A stretch of DNA of 64,000 bases from Adineta steineri (lineage: Eukaryota > Rotifera > Eurotatoria > Adinetida > Adinetidae). How positions within the stretch are numbered: the first letter of the stretch is position 1; each line of letters opens with the position of its first letter. The position numbers and the translations under genes were made by a program. The notes below the pieces were generated by a model, which did no database searches, was not told where the DNA came from, and worked only from the letters and a program-made list of their open reading frames with translations. The stretch is taken from NCBI GenBank assembly GCA_905250115.1, contig CAJNOI010000033.1, positions 336,206 through 400,205 of the forward strand. Reading direction: 5' to 3'. Shown here piece by piece: positions 10,695 to 23,591 of this stretch.

Positions 10695-11927
10695 AAGTAT
10701 TTTTTATTTAAATGTGTTGTCGTTTAAACTCTCGTTTTTTTCTGTCTTCCTTTTATCTTCTGATAAAATATGTCAACATATATACATAAAGTAATCTTAT
10801 TTCATATCGTTCTTTACCTTTTTTTGTTCCTATGAATATCTGTCATAAGTATTGCATCAAGTATGTAAATTTTTCAATGTCGAATTAATATTATATCTAT
10901 AAACAGAACTATCATTAGAGAAGAAAGGCGATTATGTTACACAAAAATTTCGTTCTTATATAATTTATTGTTGTTACAAAGAATATTATCTTCATAAATC
11001 AATAATTCTTATCATAATAATCGTAAAATCTAATTGTATACTTATGGAATTATAAAAAATCGTATTAGAATATCTAATTCTTTCATTTATCTCAGGATAA
11101 TAAATATTTTTTATACAAGTGTATTTGTCAAACAAATGTAAAAGAAAGATTTCACATATAAATGAACTTAGAAAACGAGGTCCGACAAATGTTTGCGGAT
11201 AAAACTGATCTAATTCTTTTTTTTGAAGTTTTTATATCGTGATAGAAATTTTCAGATCAGTAGCATTCGACAATATGAACAATAACTTCATTTGATCTCG
11301 AAGTATATTTATAAATAAATGGAATTTTTCTATAATAATTGATCACGCTCTTTCCAGGTCGAACGACACGATCCGTAATACTGTGCCCGTGATTACAGGG
11401 TGACACGGTTCATTTTTGACCGTGAAGCCACCGTTTACATTTCGAAAACGTATTGTAAACGACTCCGTTTTGATTAAAATATCGCGAGATAGAATTCAAA
11501 TATAAATTATATTTAGTCTCTTGAAAATTTTGCAAAACTGAGATGTTTTCATAGAGAACAAAAAAAAAAACACTTCATCATATATCATTTGAAAAAGGTT
11601 ATCAGAAGTCTATAGTAAATATTACAATGAGAATTTTTTGACATAAAAATAACTTTTACAATTCATACTATAGTGACATCTATAGTAGAATTTTAATTTT
11701 GAAAAAACGAAAGAATAAATCAAAATTATTCAGTATATTTAAGTAGATAAAATTAATTTTTTGAAATATGTCATAAATAATTATTGTTCTGTTATGCAAC
11801 TTATAGTATTATCAGACATTCAATTGAATTCCATTCATTCATCTACGTCATTTCTATGTGGGCGGATATGTGATTTATTTTTTTTCCTATTTTCTATTTT
11901 TCTTCTTCTTCTTCTTTGATCTGAAAC
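10695..11927. other. Intergenic region with a higher-GC insert
   Basis: A divergent spacer between the membrane-protein gene and RUNDC1. A block at about 11356-11472 is clearly richer in G and C than its surroundings. It contains a short palindrome built on cgtttaca and tgtaaacg. No other feature was recognised. Confidence 0.4.
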
Positions 11928-14843
11928 ATGCTACAAGAAGATTTCAATGATGATAGATTACCCATGACTGGTCGGTTAACACCGATCGGTGGTGCTTCAT
12001 CCGATACTGAATTTGGAAGAAGGTTTGTTAAAAGAAATAAATTTTTCAATAATTATATAATTTTATTATTCTGTAGTGTTAATGAAGAAGTGAATGAAAA
12101 ATTAATTTTACTTGAAGAACATGAACGATTAAATTCATCACTTGCAGCATTAACACGTCATTTTGCACATGTACAATTACGTCTTCAACAAGTTGTTGGT
12201 GCACCAACAACTGAAGATCGCGAAGTATAGAAAAACGAAACTTTTTTAATTAATCTTTAATTAAATATTCTTTTATTTTAGAGTTTACTTTTAGAATTAC
12301 ATGAATTTGCTTCAAGTGGTATACCTGATGTTATGTGTCAATCATCAATGTATACAAATGACTGTACAAATGAAGAATTAATTGAGAATGAAAAATGTCG
12401 TGAAAAAGAATTTATCAGTGAATTAAAACAGAAATTAGATGAATTAGAACGTTATGCAGCTGCATCTGGTTCATTAGAAGGTGCACCAACATCTGTAACG
12501 ATGGAAAAACAACGTGTATTAATTGATCAACTACGTACAAAACTTGATTTACAATTTGATGATGCTGCAGTTTCGAAATTATCGTTCGTATTGATTTATG
12601 AAAAGAAAAAAGAAAGAATTTGTCTATATAATTGATTTTGATTTTAGAGCGGAAGAATTAAGAAAACTTGTCGATCAAGCTATTCATCAGGTAGATTAAC
12701 TCTTTTATTCCTGACATATGTCAAACATATATTTACTTACTTATTACCTATACATTTATCGATATAGTAATCAATAGTATGATTAATGATCGAGAACTAA
12801 TAAGACATTTTGTAATATTGTATACAGGTGAGAGTTGACAAAAAGAAAGAATCGATTAGGCTAGTTAATTAATTGCTTATAAATGCTACAACAAAGATCG
12901 TAATAAGCTAAAACCAAATACAATCGTTATATGACGAATAAGAAAACGATGATTATTTTTAGTTAACCAATCCAGTAAAACTAAAAGAAAATTTGATAAC
13001 TCAAATGCGTACACAAATAAATGATCTTGAAAAATTTATTGAATTTCTCAAAGGTAAACATAAGAAGTGAATTCTTTCTTGAAATATGCATTCAATTTTG
13101 TATTATTTAGCTGATTCTGCAAATGCAGCAGCAGCTGCTTCTTCTCTTTCACCAAACGATATGAAAAGCATCGAACCATATAAATCATCACCAAATAAAT
13201 CAAATCCAGTTCGTTTTATATATATATATTTTGTTCTTAATTCAATAAATTAATCGTTCTTGTTTTAGACAACAATGAATTCATTTAAAATGCATTCGAC
13301 AACAAATAAATTTTCTAATGAAAATCGTGCAAATTTTTCTCAAACAATGAAAAAAGTTGTTGTATTAACTCAACTATATACATTTTTATTATTAACATGT
13401 GGTACACGTACTATGCAAAAGAAATCAAATCAACCGACACCTAATATGAAAAAAGATATTGTCGCAAAAAAACATTTTGGGTATATAAAGAAATTTTTCT
13501 TTTCATAAATAAGAAAATCTTTTTTTTTTCTTTTAAAGTGATCTTCGAGCAAAACTTGAAGTAGCAATCGATAAAGTTCTTAATGCAATACGATTAACAA
13601 ATACATTTACACGACACAATCATGGTTATACAGATGACGATGATGAAAATAATTCATCATCAGTTACAACAAGTGATAATGATGACGTAAGTTTGAAGTA
13701 ATAAAACATAAAAAAATTCTAATATTTTATTTTAGGAAGATTATGATCAAAATGCTGTTGTTCTAGCTGTTAGACAAGATCTTGCACCAGCTCTTCGTGC
13801 ATTATTGGAACATGGTCTATATGAAGTATGTTTTAAAAATAAAAACATTTGTACAAAAATTTTATTATATTTTTCTTAGACAAATTATTCAACATCTTTA
13901 GCTGTTTGGGGTTGTTTTGCTACGAGAGCTAGTCACGCAGCTACAAATGATACAATGCATGCTTGGAAATTATTTTTAAAATTTTATGAAATGAAAGTAA
14001 GAATTAAAACTAAAAGCGGATATTTATATTAGCACCGATAATTGAATTCACTAACGAAGAAATCTTTATGATATATATGAAAGAACAGACTAATATATTA
14101 GTTACTATAGAAACAACTATTATAACTGAAGTGTTCTCGTCACTTGACATGAATGAGAACTGCTCTGTTTCAAATTATTCTTGAGAATACATCTACGCAT
14201 GAATGAAAGATCTGATACAGATCATACCATCTGTTTATCACTATATGCTTAAATGGCATTGTATATTTTTTTTGTAGCGTGGAAATGAATTTGCAAATAG
14301 TCCAGCTCGTAAACTTTCCGAATCATTTTCACTCGATGTTATTGGTGGTAAACCGATTACATTAAAACAAGTATAATTTTATTTTTCTCTTAATTTAATA
14401 TATCTATCTATCTATCTATCTTTTAAAGTGTCTTCTAAGTGGTATTGATAATATTGTTAAATTACATGAAAAACATAGTAAATCAATGGATAGTTGTTTT
14501 AAATCTTTTTTATGTTATGCATTAAAGTAAGTAAATTAACAAGAAAAATACAATTATACGAGATAGAAATTTTTTGTTTAGTGAAAAGAAACTTGTTTCA
14601 TTTCTTCGTATTATTCTCAAAACAGTTCCATTAGTAGAAAATTATTATCAACCTTGGAGTTATACAAAAACAACAGGTAGAAGAAAATTATAAATTGAAT
14701 TTTTTTTGAAAAAATGTCATTTTTCTATTTGAGGTTTTAATGATGCACTTCATTCACTTGATCGTTTAGCTACAGTTGATTTTCATTTACCAATAAATGT
14801 ATCTGTTCGTCGTTTTATGAATAATCGAGATCTAATTGAATAA
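11928..14843 (+). CDS. RUNDC1: RUN domain-containing protein 1
   Basis: A multi-exon gene starting MLQEDFNDDRLPM and ending NNRDLIE*. The N-terminal half is coiled coil (NEEVNEKLILLEEHERLNSS; KCREKEFISELKQKLDELER; VLIDQLRTKLDLQF). It continues through EELRKLVDQAIHQ and LKENLITQMRTQINDLEKFI, a block I match to RUNDC1. A Ser/Asn-rich linker with an acidic DDDDENN stretch leads to a C-terminal RUN-type helical domain (VVLAVRQDLAPALRALLEHG to VSVRRFMNNRD). RUN domains bind small GTPases or cytoskeletal adaptors; RUNDC1 itself is poorly understood. A longer intron near 13997-14278 interrupts the RUN domain. GPN2 follows on the same strand 470 nt downstream. Confidence 0.85.
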
Positions 14844-15313
14844 TATTTTTTTTCTTCTTCTGTATAATGTATCTAGTCATTCTGTTTCCTTTCTTTCTTT
14901 GTTTGTTGGTGATGGATGACAAAAATTTTATTTATATATACATACATATATATTGTGAATCTTACTTATACATAATTTATTTTTATTATTTATGAAAAAA
15001 AAAATCTCGTTTATTTATTGATTTTTTTTCTGTTCTTATTACGTCTATTTCTCTAGTCTATTATGGGTTAAAGGACAGTGAAGATTGTAGTCATTCGTCA
15101 ATATTTATTATTATTCATTTTGATTCCACTGATTTCATTCGTGTTATTTATTTTATTTCACGTTAACAGTTTGTTGTTATTGTTGTTGTCGTTTTTTTTG
15201 TCCGTGCATATTTTAAAAATAAAAGATTCATTATGTAATTAAATAATCGCCTTATTTCTTAAACGATAACGAAAGAAACAAGTATGTATTTCATTTTTTT
15301 AGATTAAATATAA
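14844..15313. other. RUNDC1 3' UTR and RUNDC1-GPN2 spacer
   Basis: T-rich non-coding DNA. An acceptor-like tttttttag lies 11 nt before the GPN2 ATG. It could be a cis acceptor of a 5' UTR intron or a spliced-leader acceptor. Confidence 0.4.
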
Positions 15314-16285
15314 ATGTCAACAATTACTTTTGGTCAAATTATTGTTGGTCCACCAGGCAGTGGTAAAACAACATATTGTGCAGCTATACAAGATTATTTT
15401 AATAAATGTTTAACTGGTTCTAGTAGTCGTCATGTTTATATTGTTAATCTAGATGCAGCTAATGTTGATATGCCATATGAATGTGCAATTGATTTAGTTG
15501 ATTTAATCACCGTTGATGATGTTTGTGATAATCTTAATTTAGGTCCAAATGGTTCATTAATGTATTGTATTGAATATATTGAAAATAATATTGATTGGTT
15601 ATTGAAACGTCTTGAATTATTAATCAATAAACATTCATCATCATTACCACCACCTTATATTCTTTTTGATTGTCCAGGACAAGTTGAACTTTATACACAT
15701 CATGGTTCAATTCATCGCATTATTGAACAATTATTAAAAAAATTAAATTTTCGTCTTTGTTGTGTTAATTTAATTGATTCATATTATTGTTCAAATTCAT
15801 CGAATTTTATAAGTGCAATATTAACATCATTATCAATGATGTTACATTTAGAATTACCACATGTGAATATATTATCTAAAATTGATCTTATTGAACGATA
15901 TGGTTTATTAGAATATAATATTGATTTTTATACTGAAATATTAGATTTATCATATTTAATGACAAATAAAAATTTTAATAAAGATAAATTTCAACCAAAA
16001 CTAGCAAAAAAATATCGTAAATTAAATCAAGCATTATGTGATATTATACAAGATTATAGTCTTGTTTCCTATATACCATTAAATGTACAAGATCGTTTAA
16101 GTATTGAAAAAGTTAATAATACAATTGATAAAGCAAATGGATTTATATTTGGACATTTAAAAGATGATGATTTATCACAACGAACAAATTTAATGTCCAA
16201 TGCATTTGGTGTTGAACAATTTGAATATGCTAAAACAGCAAAAATTAGAGAAAATTATACATTTGTTGATAATGATGAAGATTGA
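15314..16285 (+). CDS. GPN2: GPN-loop GTPase 2
   Basis: A single-exon 323-aa protein. It has the P-loop VGPPGSGKTTYC, the acidic switch region (NLDAANVDMPYECAIDLVDL), the signature GPN loop (LNLGPNGSLMYC), the G3 motif DCPGQVELYTHH and a LSKIDLIERYG block corresponding to the (N/S)KxDL base-specificity motif. THH after QVELY, DSYYC and DYSLVSYIPLN favour GPN2 over GPN1 or GPN3. GPN GTPases act in assembly and nuclear import of RNA polymerase II; GPN2 is cytoplasmic. The length is close to that of animal orthologs. Absence of introns contrasts with its neighbours. The next gene begins only 170 nt downstream. Confidence 0.93.
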   Translation: MSTITFGQIIVGPPGSGKTTYCAAIQDYFNKCLTGSSSRHVYIVNLDAANVDMPYECAIDLVDLITVDDVCDNLNLGPNGSLMYCIEYIENNIDWLLKRLELLINKHSSSLPPPYILFDCPGQVELYTHHGSIHRIIEQLLKKLNFRLCCVNLIDSYYCSNSSNFISAILTSLSMMLHLELPHVNILSKIDLIERYGLLEYNIDFYTEILDLSYLMTNKNFNKDKFQPKLAKKYRKLNQALCDIIQDYSLVSYIPLNVQDRLSIEKVNNTIDKANGFIFGHLKDDDLSQRTNLMSNAFGVEQFEYAKTAKIRENYTFVDNDED

Positions 16286-16454
16286 ATTTTCTTTTTTTGT
16301 ATTCATTTTTCTTTTTCAATAAGCCGATTTATCGGAAAAATAAATCACTTGTTGATAAGATATTCTTTTCTATACAAACGGCTTGAGTCAAGACGAGATC
16401 TAGATCGATGAATGTATTGATCGAGTTAAGTTTTGTAACTTTTCTTTTAGATAG

Positions 16455-17115
16455 ATGGAGAATGATTTTACTCCCGGTGCTGATCCAGAAGAAGTATAAA
16501 TGAATATAAAATATAATAATAAGAAGAAAATTATTTGTGTAAATTTTAATCTAGATTAAACATTATCTTCATGGTTTAGGTTTAATACCACTCGATGAAT
16601 ATTATGTACAATTAAAGAAGTTATTAAAACGACAACGGCATTCATCAAAAATGACCATTGACCAAATTCAAAGAAAATTAGCTGAAAATGGAATTTTTAA
16701 AGATGATTTATCTCGAAATCCACCTGTAATTCGTATTACTCGAATATTTATTTAATTAAAAAATTTTCACGCTCTATTTAGATATTACATCCGCGAAAAC
16801 GAACTTCCTTTTCTCCAGTTATCACGCGTAAAAGAGGTATAAAAAATATCTAATATCATTTATGATACCATCACATTTTTGTTTTTTAGGAAAAGCAATT
16901 AAAAAACGAACACCATCAGCTACGCAAGTGATAACTACCACATCAATTACATCAACAAGTACAATATCAGTACGAAAACAAATTACATATATTTTTTTTT
17001 TCTCATTTCAATATTTTTTTAGTCAACAGATGAAAAATCAAATGAAACAGATACAATTGATTATGATCAACCATTAGATTTACGTTTACGACCGAATTTA
17101 TCAAATAAAACTTAA
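16455..17115 (+). CDS. Small basic protein with a PLDLR (CtBP-type) motif, unrecognised
   Basis: Five exons (16455-16493, 16555-16725, 16782-16836, 16890-16969, 17023-17115) sum to 438 nt, giving 145 aa. The N-terminus (MENDFTPGADPEE) leads into a helical block, HYLHGLGLIPLDEYYVQLKK, then KMTIDQIQRKLAENGIF. Basic clusters (HPRKRTSF, TRKRGKAIKKR) look like nuclear localisation signals. A Thr/Ser-rich stretch and a C-terminal DQPLDLRLRPN follow. PLDLx is the CtBP corepressor docking motif, so a nuclear regulator is possible, but I do not recognise the family. An acceptor-like cttttag lies 4 nt before the ATG and the gene follows GPN2 by 170 nt, so downstream expression in a polycistron is plausible. 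Confidence 0.7.
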
Positions 17116-17557
17116 CAATAAAATGTATTCTATATACTTTTGTTAATATTTTGTTAGATATACATGTTTTTGTTTTGTTGAAAATAATATATATATATCA
17201 AAAATTCAAAAATAATTAAGAGCTTTTTATCTGATATTTTGGTCATAAATAGAACCTAATAAGACTAGAAAAGGCCTTTCTTTTCGAGTTACCATCATTT
17301 TACCTAATTCTTCACTTATGACAAAATCAAATTATAGAATCGTCCACATGTATGTCTTATGACCATTATCGTCCGTGACGGGAATATTTGTTTGGGCTAC
17401 GATAATGGTCATAAGTGAAAAATGATCGTAACTCGGAAAGAAAGGCCTGTAGGCCCTTATCCTTTTAGGCTTTTCTAGTCTTATTAGGTCCTAAATATCT
17501 ACGAGTATCCGACAAACGTAATGATCGTATAATATGATTTCATTCTACTGGATTCTC
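17116..17557. other. Intergenic region up to the assembly gap
   Basis: Mostly occupied by an inverted-repeat element (17251-17492), listed separately. The remainder is AT-rich with no other feature seen. Confidence 0.5.
17251..17492. mobile_element. MITE-like element with long terminal inverted repeats
   Basis: The left arm starts AGAACCTAATAAGACTAG. The right arm ends with the reverse complement of AGGACCTAATAAGACTAG. Subterminal parts also pair: AGGCCTTTCTTTTCGAGTTA on the left against AGGCCTTTCTTTCCGAGTTA on the right, and CACTTATGAC on both. The whole unit can fold into a long imperfect hairpin. There is no ORF and no clear target duplication. Confidence 0.7.
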
Positions 17558-17657
17558 NNNNNNNNNNNNNNNNNNNNNNNNNNNNNNNNNNNNNNNNNNN
17601 NNNNNNNNNNNNNNNNNNNNNNNNNNNNNNNNNNNNNNNNNNNNNNNNNNNNNNNNN
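17558..17657. other. Assembly gap (100 N)
   Basis: A run of 100 N. It probably removes the 5' exon or exons of the adenylyl cyclase gene. Confidence 0.99.
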
Positions 17658-18985
17658 CCCGACTTACACTCGACTGGTCATCAACGGATGTAACTACAGG
17701 TATAATTTATTTTTTTTATATTTATTTTCTTTTCTTTCATGTCATCAACATCTAACGATGATGATAGTGATGACAAGCTATTTTTGTATCAATAACTATG
17801 CTAATTTAATTGTATGATGATAGTATCTTTACAGAAACAAACTACTATTTGCTTTCTCTCTCTCTCTCTTTTTTATTTGTGCATTGATGCATTTTTATCG
17901 TTGTCATCAAGCTGTTTCGTGTATAAAACGACTCTTATCATTTCTGTATATATATATATACAGGCCCAACCAAATGTTTCGTATCGTTGTGTTTGATGAT
18001 TATTCATTTTACATCAATCTAAGGAGTCGTCTGGGGATATCTTTATAGAAGAAAAGAAACATTATTGTTGCAACAAAACTATTTCTGTGTAGAATTCGTT
18101 ATCATTATCTGTCGACAATGCTCATCATAAAAAGATTTCTTTCTTTCTTTCTTATACTACTTCAAAGGCATTATCAATAATTTGTTATTATAAAAGTTAA
18201 GAAAGAAAAAAGATAATACTCAATTATTATAATTCTCTTATTAGAATAGATATTCAACATGTCTAATAGTTGTAAAAAAGAAATTCCTTTTTTCATGACT
18301 AAGAATTTTAGTAATTTGATCAGACTATATACTATCTCGAATAACAAACACACAAACTTGAAACGAAGAAAAAAAAAACAGTTGCTTTATACTCTCCTTT
18401 TCTTCATGATAACAACATTCCATTGAATACTTTAGTAATCAACTTTTACTATGCAATGTTCTATAAGTGGGTCATCCACTTCATTTTTGATGATAGACTA
18501 AGAGAGTAAACGAAAATGGTGTATCAATTAGTTACCAAAATATAGAATCATATATAGTTCAAGTTTATTCTAGTAATGATCTATGGAGTAAAAAATGTCA
18601 TATTTAGACATCGAATATGCCGCATATACGTATTAATGATTTTTTTTTACTCATATCGTTATTAAGATAAAATTATTTTAAATGAAACCAAAAACATATG
18701 TTATGTTTTCTCATCACTATCCATTTCGATTTGATTTAATATCTTGTATTTTCTTTTAATGGATATTATTCTTTTATTGGTGGCGTATTTTTTTCTTTCT
18801 CAGACACATATATATATATACATACATACTGAATTCATTTGCTTTTAGTCAACGAGTTTACATGAGTACCAAAAGAGATATATTAATATTTATCAAACTA
18901 TCATTTCTATTAGATACATAACACATAGGAAAGATAAGGTTTCGTATATAGATTTGAAATATTTTTCATTTGATTTTTAGCCCCG
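17658..18985. other. 5' region of the adenylyl cyclase gene
   Basis: A short open segment, 17658-17699, ends at a possible donor (ctacag|gtataat). In one frame it reads RLTLDWSSTDVTT and leaves phase 1, which fits the acceptor at 18980. It may be the tail of an N-terminal exon hidden in the gap. The rest is AT-rich intron or 5' UTR with CT and TA microsatellites. Confidence 0.35.
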
Positions 18986-21900
18986 ATGGATAATAAGCAT
19001 TATTTTGGTCTTTATTTAATTCGAATTAAACATAGTCTAGTTTTATTTTCGTTATTACTTACTGCTATTCAAAGTCTTATTTACTTATTATTGGCTATTT
19101 TTTCTAAAAAAGTAACTAATTTTTTTTATTAATTTTTTTCATATATATACATATATTTTTTGATTCAGTATTTTTTGGCTCAATTTATTCTTGAAATCAT
19201 TCTTTTTGCTTGTATTCTACTTCTCTCTATATCATTAATAATATTACTTCAACGTGAAAAATTCCTTCATGCTCATGTCTATATATCATGTTTATTAATA
19301 TGGTTTTTATTAACATTATTTTCAATCATACCTATTCTTTTACAACAATATACATCAATTATTCGTCTAATGGGTATTATTACATTTTCAATAATTACAA
19401 TACATACAACATTGCCGATATCTCGATCATGGACAGTTTTAATGGCATTAATCACATCATTTATTCATTTAATACTTGTAATTCAGACACATCGTACTAA
19501 TTATTTAAATAATAAATCTTCTCGTATGGAATTAAAACTTGAGGTAGGTAGATAACGAAAAGAAATGTAATTAGTCTTCTTTTGTGTTAGGTTATATGTT
19601 TGTCATTATTCTACGCGGCATGTAATTTCTTTGGTTTATGTCATCGATATTTAACAGATGCACATCAAAAGAAAACATATCAAAATACGATGAGATGTAT
19701 TGAAGCACGTTTAAGACTTGAACGTGAAAAAGAACAACAAGAAACATTAATTCTTAGTGTTATACCAGCACATATTGGTAACAAAAATATTTTCTTTAAT
19801 TTCATATACATATTATTTTTCTTTTATTAGCATTAAGTATGAAATCAGAAATGTTACGTAAAGTAAAAGAAACAGCTAAATATCATAATCTTCAATCGAG
19901 AGATTATGATGATCAAAGATCGAATACAAAAAAAATCAATGTACGAAAAGCAACATTTCATGATTTATATATAAAAAAACATGAAAATGTAACGTAAGTT
20001 AAAAATATACAAAAAATCTGCTTTGTATTATATTAATTTCATAGAATTTTATATGCGGATATTGTAAATTTTACTCCATTATCAGAAAAATTTACTCCAC
20101 CAGAATTAGTACAAATTCTTAATAAACTTTTTGGAAAATTTGATCAATTAGCACAAGAATGTGACTGTATGAGAATAAAAATCTTAGGTGATTGTTATTA
20201 TTGTGTTAGTGGTTTACCTATAAGTCGACCTAATCATGCATCAAATTGTGTTAAAATGGGTTTAAAAATGATTGAAGATATTAAGTAAAAACAAAAATTT
20301 TTTTTCCTTTATTAATCAATCTTAAAATATTTAGATTAGTACGAGAAGCTACCGGTGTAAATGTTGACATGCGTATTGGCATACATACAGGAAGAGTTTT
20401 ATGTGGAGTATTAGGTTTAAAAAAATGGCAGTATGACACATGGTCGGATGATGTTACATTAGCTAATCATATTGAAGCAGGTGGTGTACCAGGGTTAGTT
20501 ATATAAATTATTTTCATCAAAAAATTATCATACAATATCTTTCATAGACGTGTTCATATATCTGATAGTACATTACTGAGTTTGGGTAATGAATATGAAG
20601 TTGAAGAAGCACATGGAGATGAACGTGATTCTTATATTGCTAAATTAGGTATTAAAACATATTTTATTATACCAAAAGATGTACCCAATACTCAAAATCA
20701 ATTAACGATGAAGTAAAATAATATCGAAATTTGTTTTTTTGTTATGTTAATAATTGAATATTTTCTAGTAATGGTGATACACGTAAATTGAGTAAAAAAA
20801 TGCAAAAATTATTGGATACATGGTCAAATGAAACACCATTTTCTGCACAAGGTCTTGGTGATAATGATAAATCCGATGCTGCAAAAAGTTTCGTACTTTT
20901 AGAAGATAATTTAAAACCATTAGCAACATCATTTGGTTGCACGTAAGATTTAAAACGAAAAATAAAAATAAAAATAATCTGATTTATTTAGACGTCGTCG
21001 ACGAAGTGAAAATGATCTTGAACCATTTACACTTGAATTTAATAAACAAGCAAATAAATGCCAAAAAGGTTTAGATGATGATGAAGAAAATCGAACTGCT
21101 AGTGAAGCATTATTTCGTTCATTACCTGAATTACGTTATCGATATTATATTATTAATGCAGCTTGTATTTTCTTTGCTATTCTAATCATTCAAGCATTAA
21201 TTTTAGAAAAGTAAAAAAAATTCCCCATTTTCTTTCCATACATTATTTATTATTATTTTTATTACAGAAATGCTCTTTATTTTATTTTGGTGATTGTTGG
21301 TTTATGTATATTTAGTTTAGCAGCACTTCTTTGTGTTATTGATCTATCAAAAGTTTGTAATTGATGGAAAAAAAATTCATTTTTCTATTCAATATTTTTT
21401 TTATTTAGTTACAACGTGACAATCATCGTTCATTATTAGATCAATCAACTTATTTAGTGACACATTATTATTTTATTCGTCTACCTCTTAGTCTTATATT
21501 AATTGCTGTTTGTATTCTAACACCATTTGCTGTATCATGGCATTCATCAAATCACTCCATAGTAGAATCATATAGAAATACAACTCTTGCACCAAATCTT
21601 TCATTGCATCAAGAGAATATTTATGAAGTAAAGAATATTGTTTTTTTCTTTTATTATGATAGATATCAAGGGATAAAAAAATAATGAATTCGATGAAGCT
21701 TATAGTTTATTTACATCGAGATAAGAGTGTATAATACAATTATCTAAGTAAGGTCATAGTTATTGGGTAGAATCAATATTTTTTTCTATCAACTCCTCGG
21801 TAATTTCTGTCAACAGACGTTTTGTCTAGATTAGTAATTAACTTAAAATGACCTTTGATCGGTTATTAAATATGTCATAGAATACCGCCTGTTTACTTTC

Positions 21901-23361
21901 GATGATTAATTACAGAAATAATTAAATAAAAGACTATAATTATTTTAGACTCGTCTCGCACCAATGCCTACGATTATTCTTGTTCCATCACTAACAAAAA
22001 ATTCTCTAACATATGAATTATGTCATCATTTTGAATTTCATATATTATTGATTCAACTTGCTCTATTAACTGTTTCATCATTTATGCATCTATATTTTCT
22101 ACTTAAAGCATTTATTATGATTGTAACAGTCGCTATTTATGTATTCTATTCACATTATTTTAATGTTTATCATATTATTGCGAAGAATTATGGTTTAACA
22201 AGTACTTCATTATTAATACAAACAACATTAGAAGTAATTTTTTTTATTCTTCTATTAATTGGCCTTGATCGACGAGTAAATAGATAAAAAAAACTAAGAA
22301 TTTATTTTGTAATATTTTTGTTTTTAGATTGAATATATGAGTCGACTTGATTTATTATGGACAGTTAAATTTCAAAATGAAAAACATGAAGTCGAAACTG
22401 TTAGTACCATAAGTCGACTTTTATTAGAAAATATTTTACCTAAACATGTTGCTGAAATAATTATCAAAGAGAATATGTCTCAAGTAAGAAAACTCTCCAA
22501 AAAAGAAAAAAACAAATTGAAAATTAATTTTTGTTTTTCTAGGGTTTATATCATGAAAGTTATGATAATGTTGTTGTTATGTTTGCATCAATACCGAATT
22601 TTAAAGAATTTTATGTTCAATCTGATGCTAATAATGATGGTTTAGAATGTTTACGATTATTAAATGAAATTATTGCCGAATTTGATAAAGTTTGTTTGTT
22701 TTTAGAATAAATTATTTTGTTTCTTAAATTCGGTTTTTATTTAGTTATTAGATAAAAATAAATTTAGTTGTGTTGAAAAAATCAAAACTATTGGTAATAC
22801 ATATATGGCAGCAGCTGGTCTTAATCCCGGTGCTGAACATAGAATGGTATTGACAGGAAAAAAACCCAACATTTATATTTTTGATTCTTTTTAGACAAGA
22901 GAAAGATATAATCAAAATATTGTTGCACTTGCTGAATTTGCATTTGCTATGGTTGCAGTACTTGAAGGTATCAATCGTGATTGTTTCAATGATTTTAAAT
23001 TACGTGTTGGCATGTGTAATGGCCCGCTTGTTGCCGGTAAATAATAAACTCTATGTTTCTCATATAATTCATCAAAATTTATATAGGTATTGTCGGTGCT
23101 AAAAAGCCTCAATATGATATTTGGGGAAATACAGTTAATGTTGCATCACGTATGGATAGTACTGGTGTTGTTAGTTGTATTCATGTACCAGAAGAAACTC
23201 AAAAAGTTTTATTTGAACATGGTTATCCATGTGAATGTCGTGGACCAATCTATGTTAAAGGTAAAGGTAATATGACAACATATTTAGTTCGACCACGTGG
23301 TTATATGGCGCCAACATCAGTTATAAATGTTCCTTCGACAGGTACTACGTCGAATAAATGA
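18986..23361 (+). CDS. Transmembrane adenylyl cyclase (class III, ADCY2/4/7-like architecture)
   Basis: A multi-exon gene making cAMP from ATP at the plasma membrane. It has a first six-helix hydrophobic set, a C1 catalytic domain, a second membrane set and a C2 domain. C1 has both metal-binding Asp ([14 protein letters not shown] and [14 protein letters not shown]). C2 has [49 protein letters not shown] and [12 protein letters not shown], which keep the adenine-selecting Lys and Asp and the transition-state Asn and Arg. Both domains therefore look catalytically competent. DIVNFT has Asn where Gly is usual. The start used here is the first Met after the 18980 acceptor, just before the first helix. 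A longer N-terminus may lie in the upstream gap. The gene ends tail to tail with KATNIP, 230 nt apart. Confidence 0.93.
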
Positions 23362-23591
23362 AAAATAACAAAAAAAATTTTTCTTCGGAGTCAGATTTTT
23401 CTCCCAGTGAACTTAAATTCATGTGACCTATTCTCTTCTTTTGTTTTCTCTTTCTTGTTATATGTATACAATGATGAGAACAGTATCTATTTGTTTTTTA
23501 TTTGTGTCTGTTTTATTTTCCTTTAACACAATAAAAAAAAAATTTATAGAAATAAAAATCTGACGGACGACAAAAGAAAGAGTTTTTTTTT

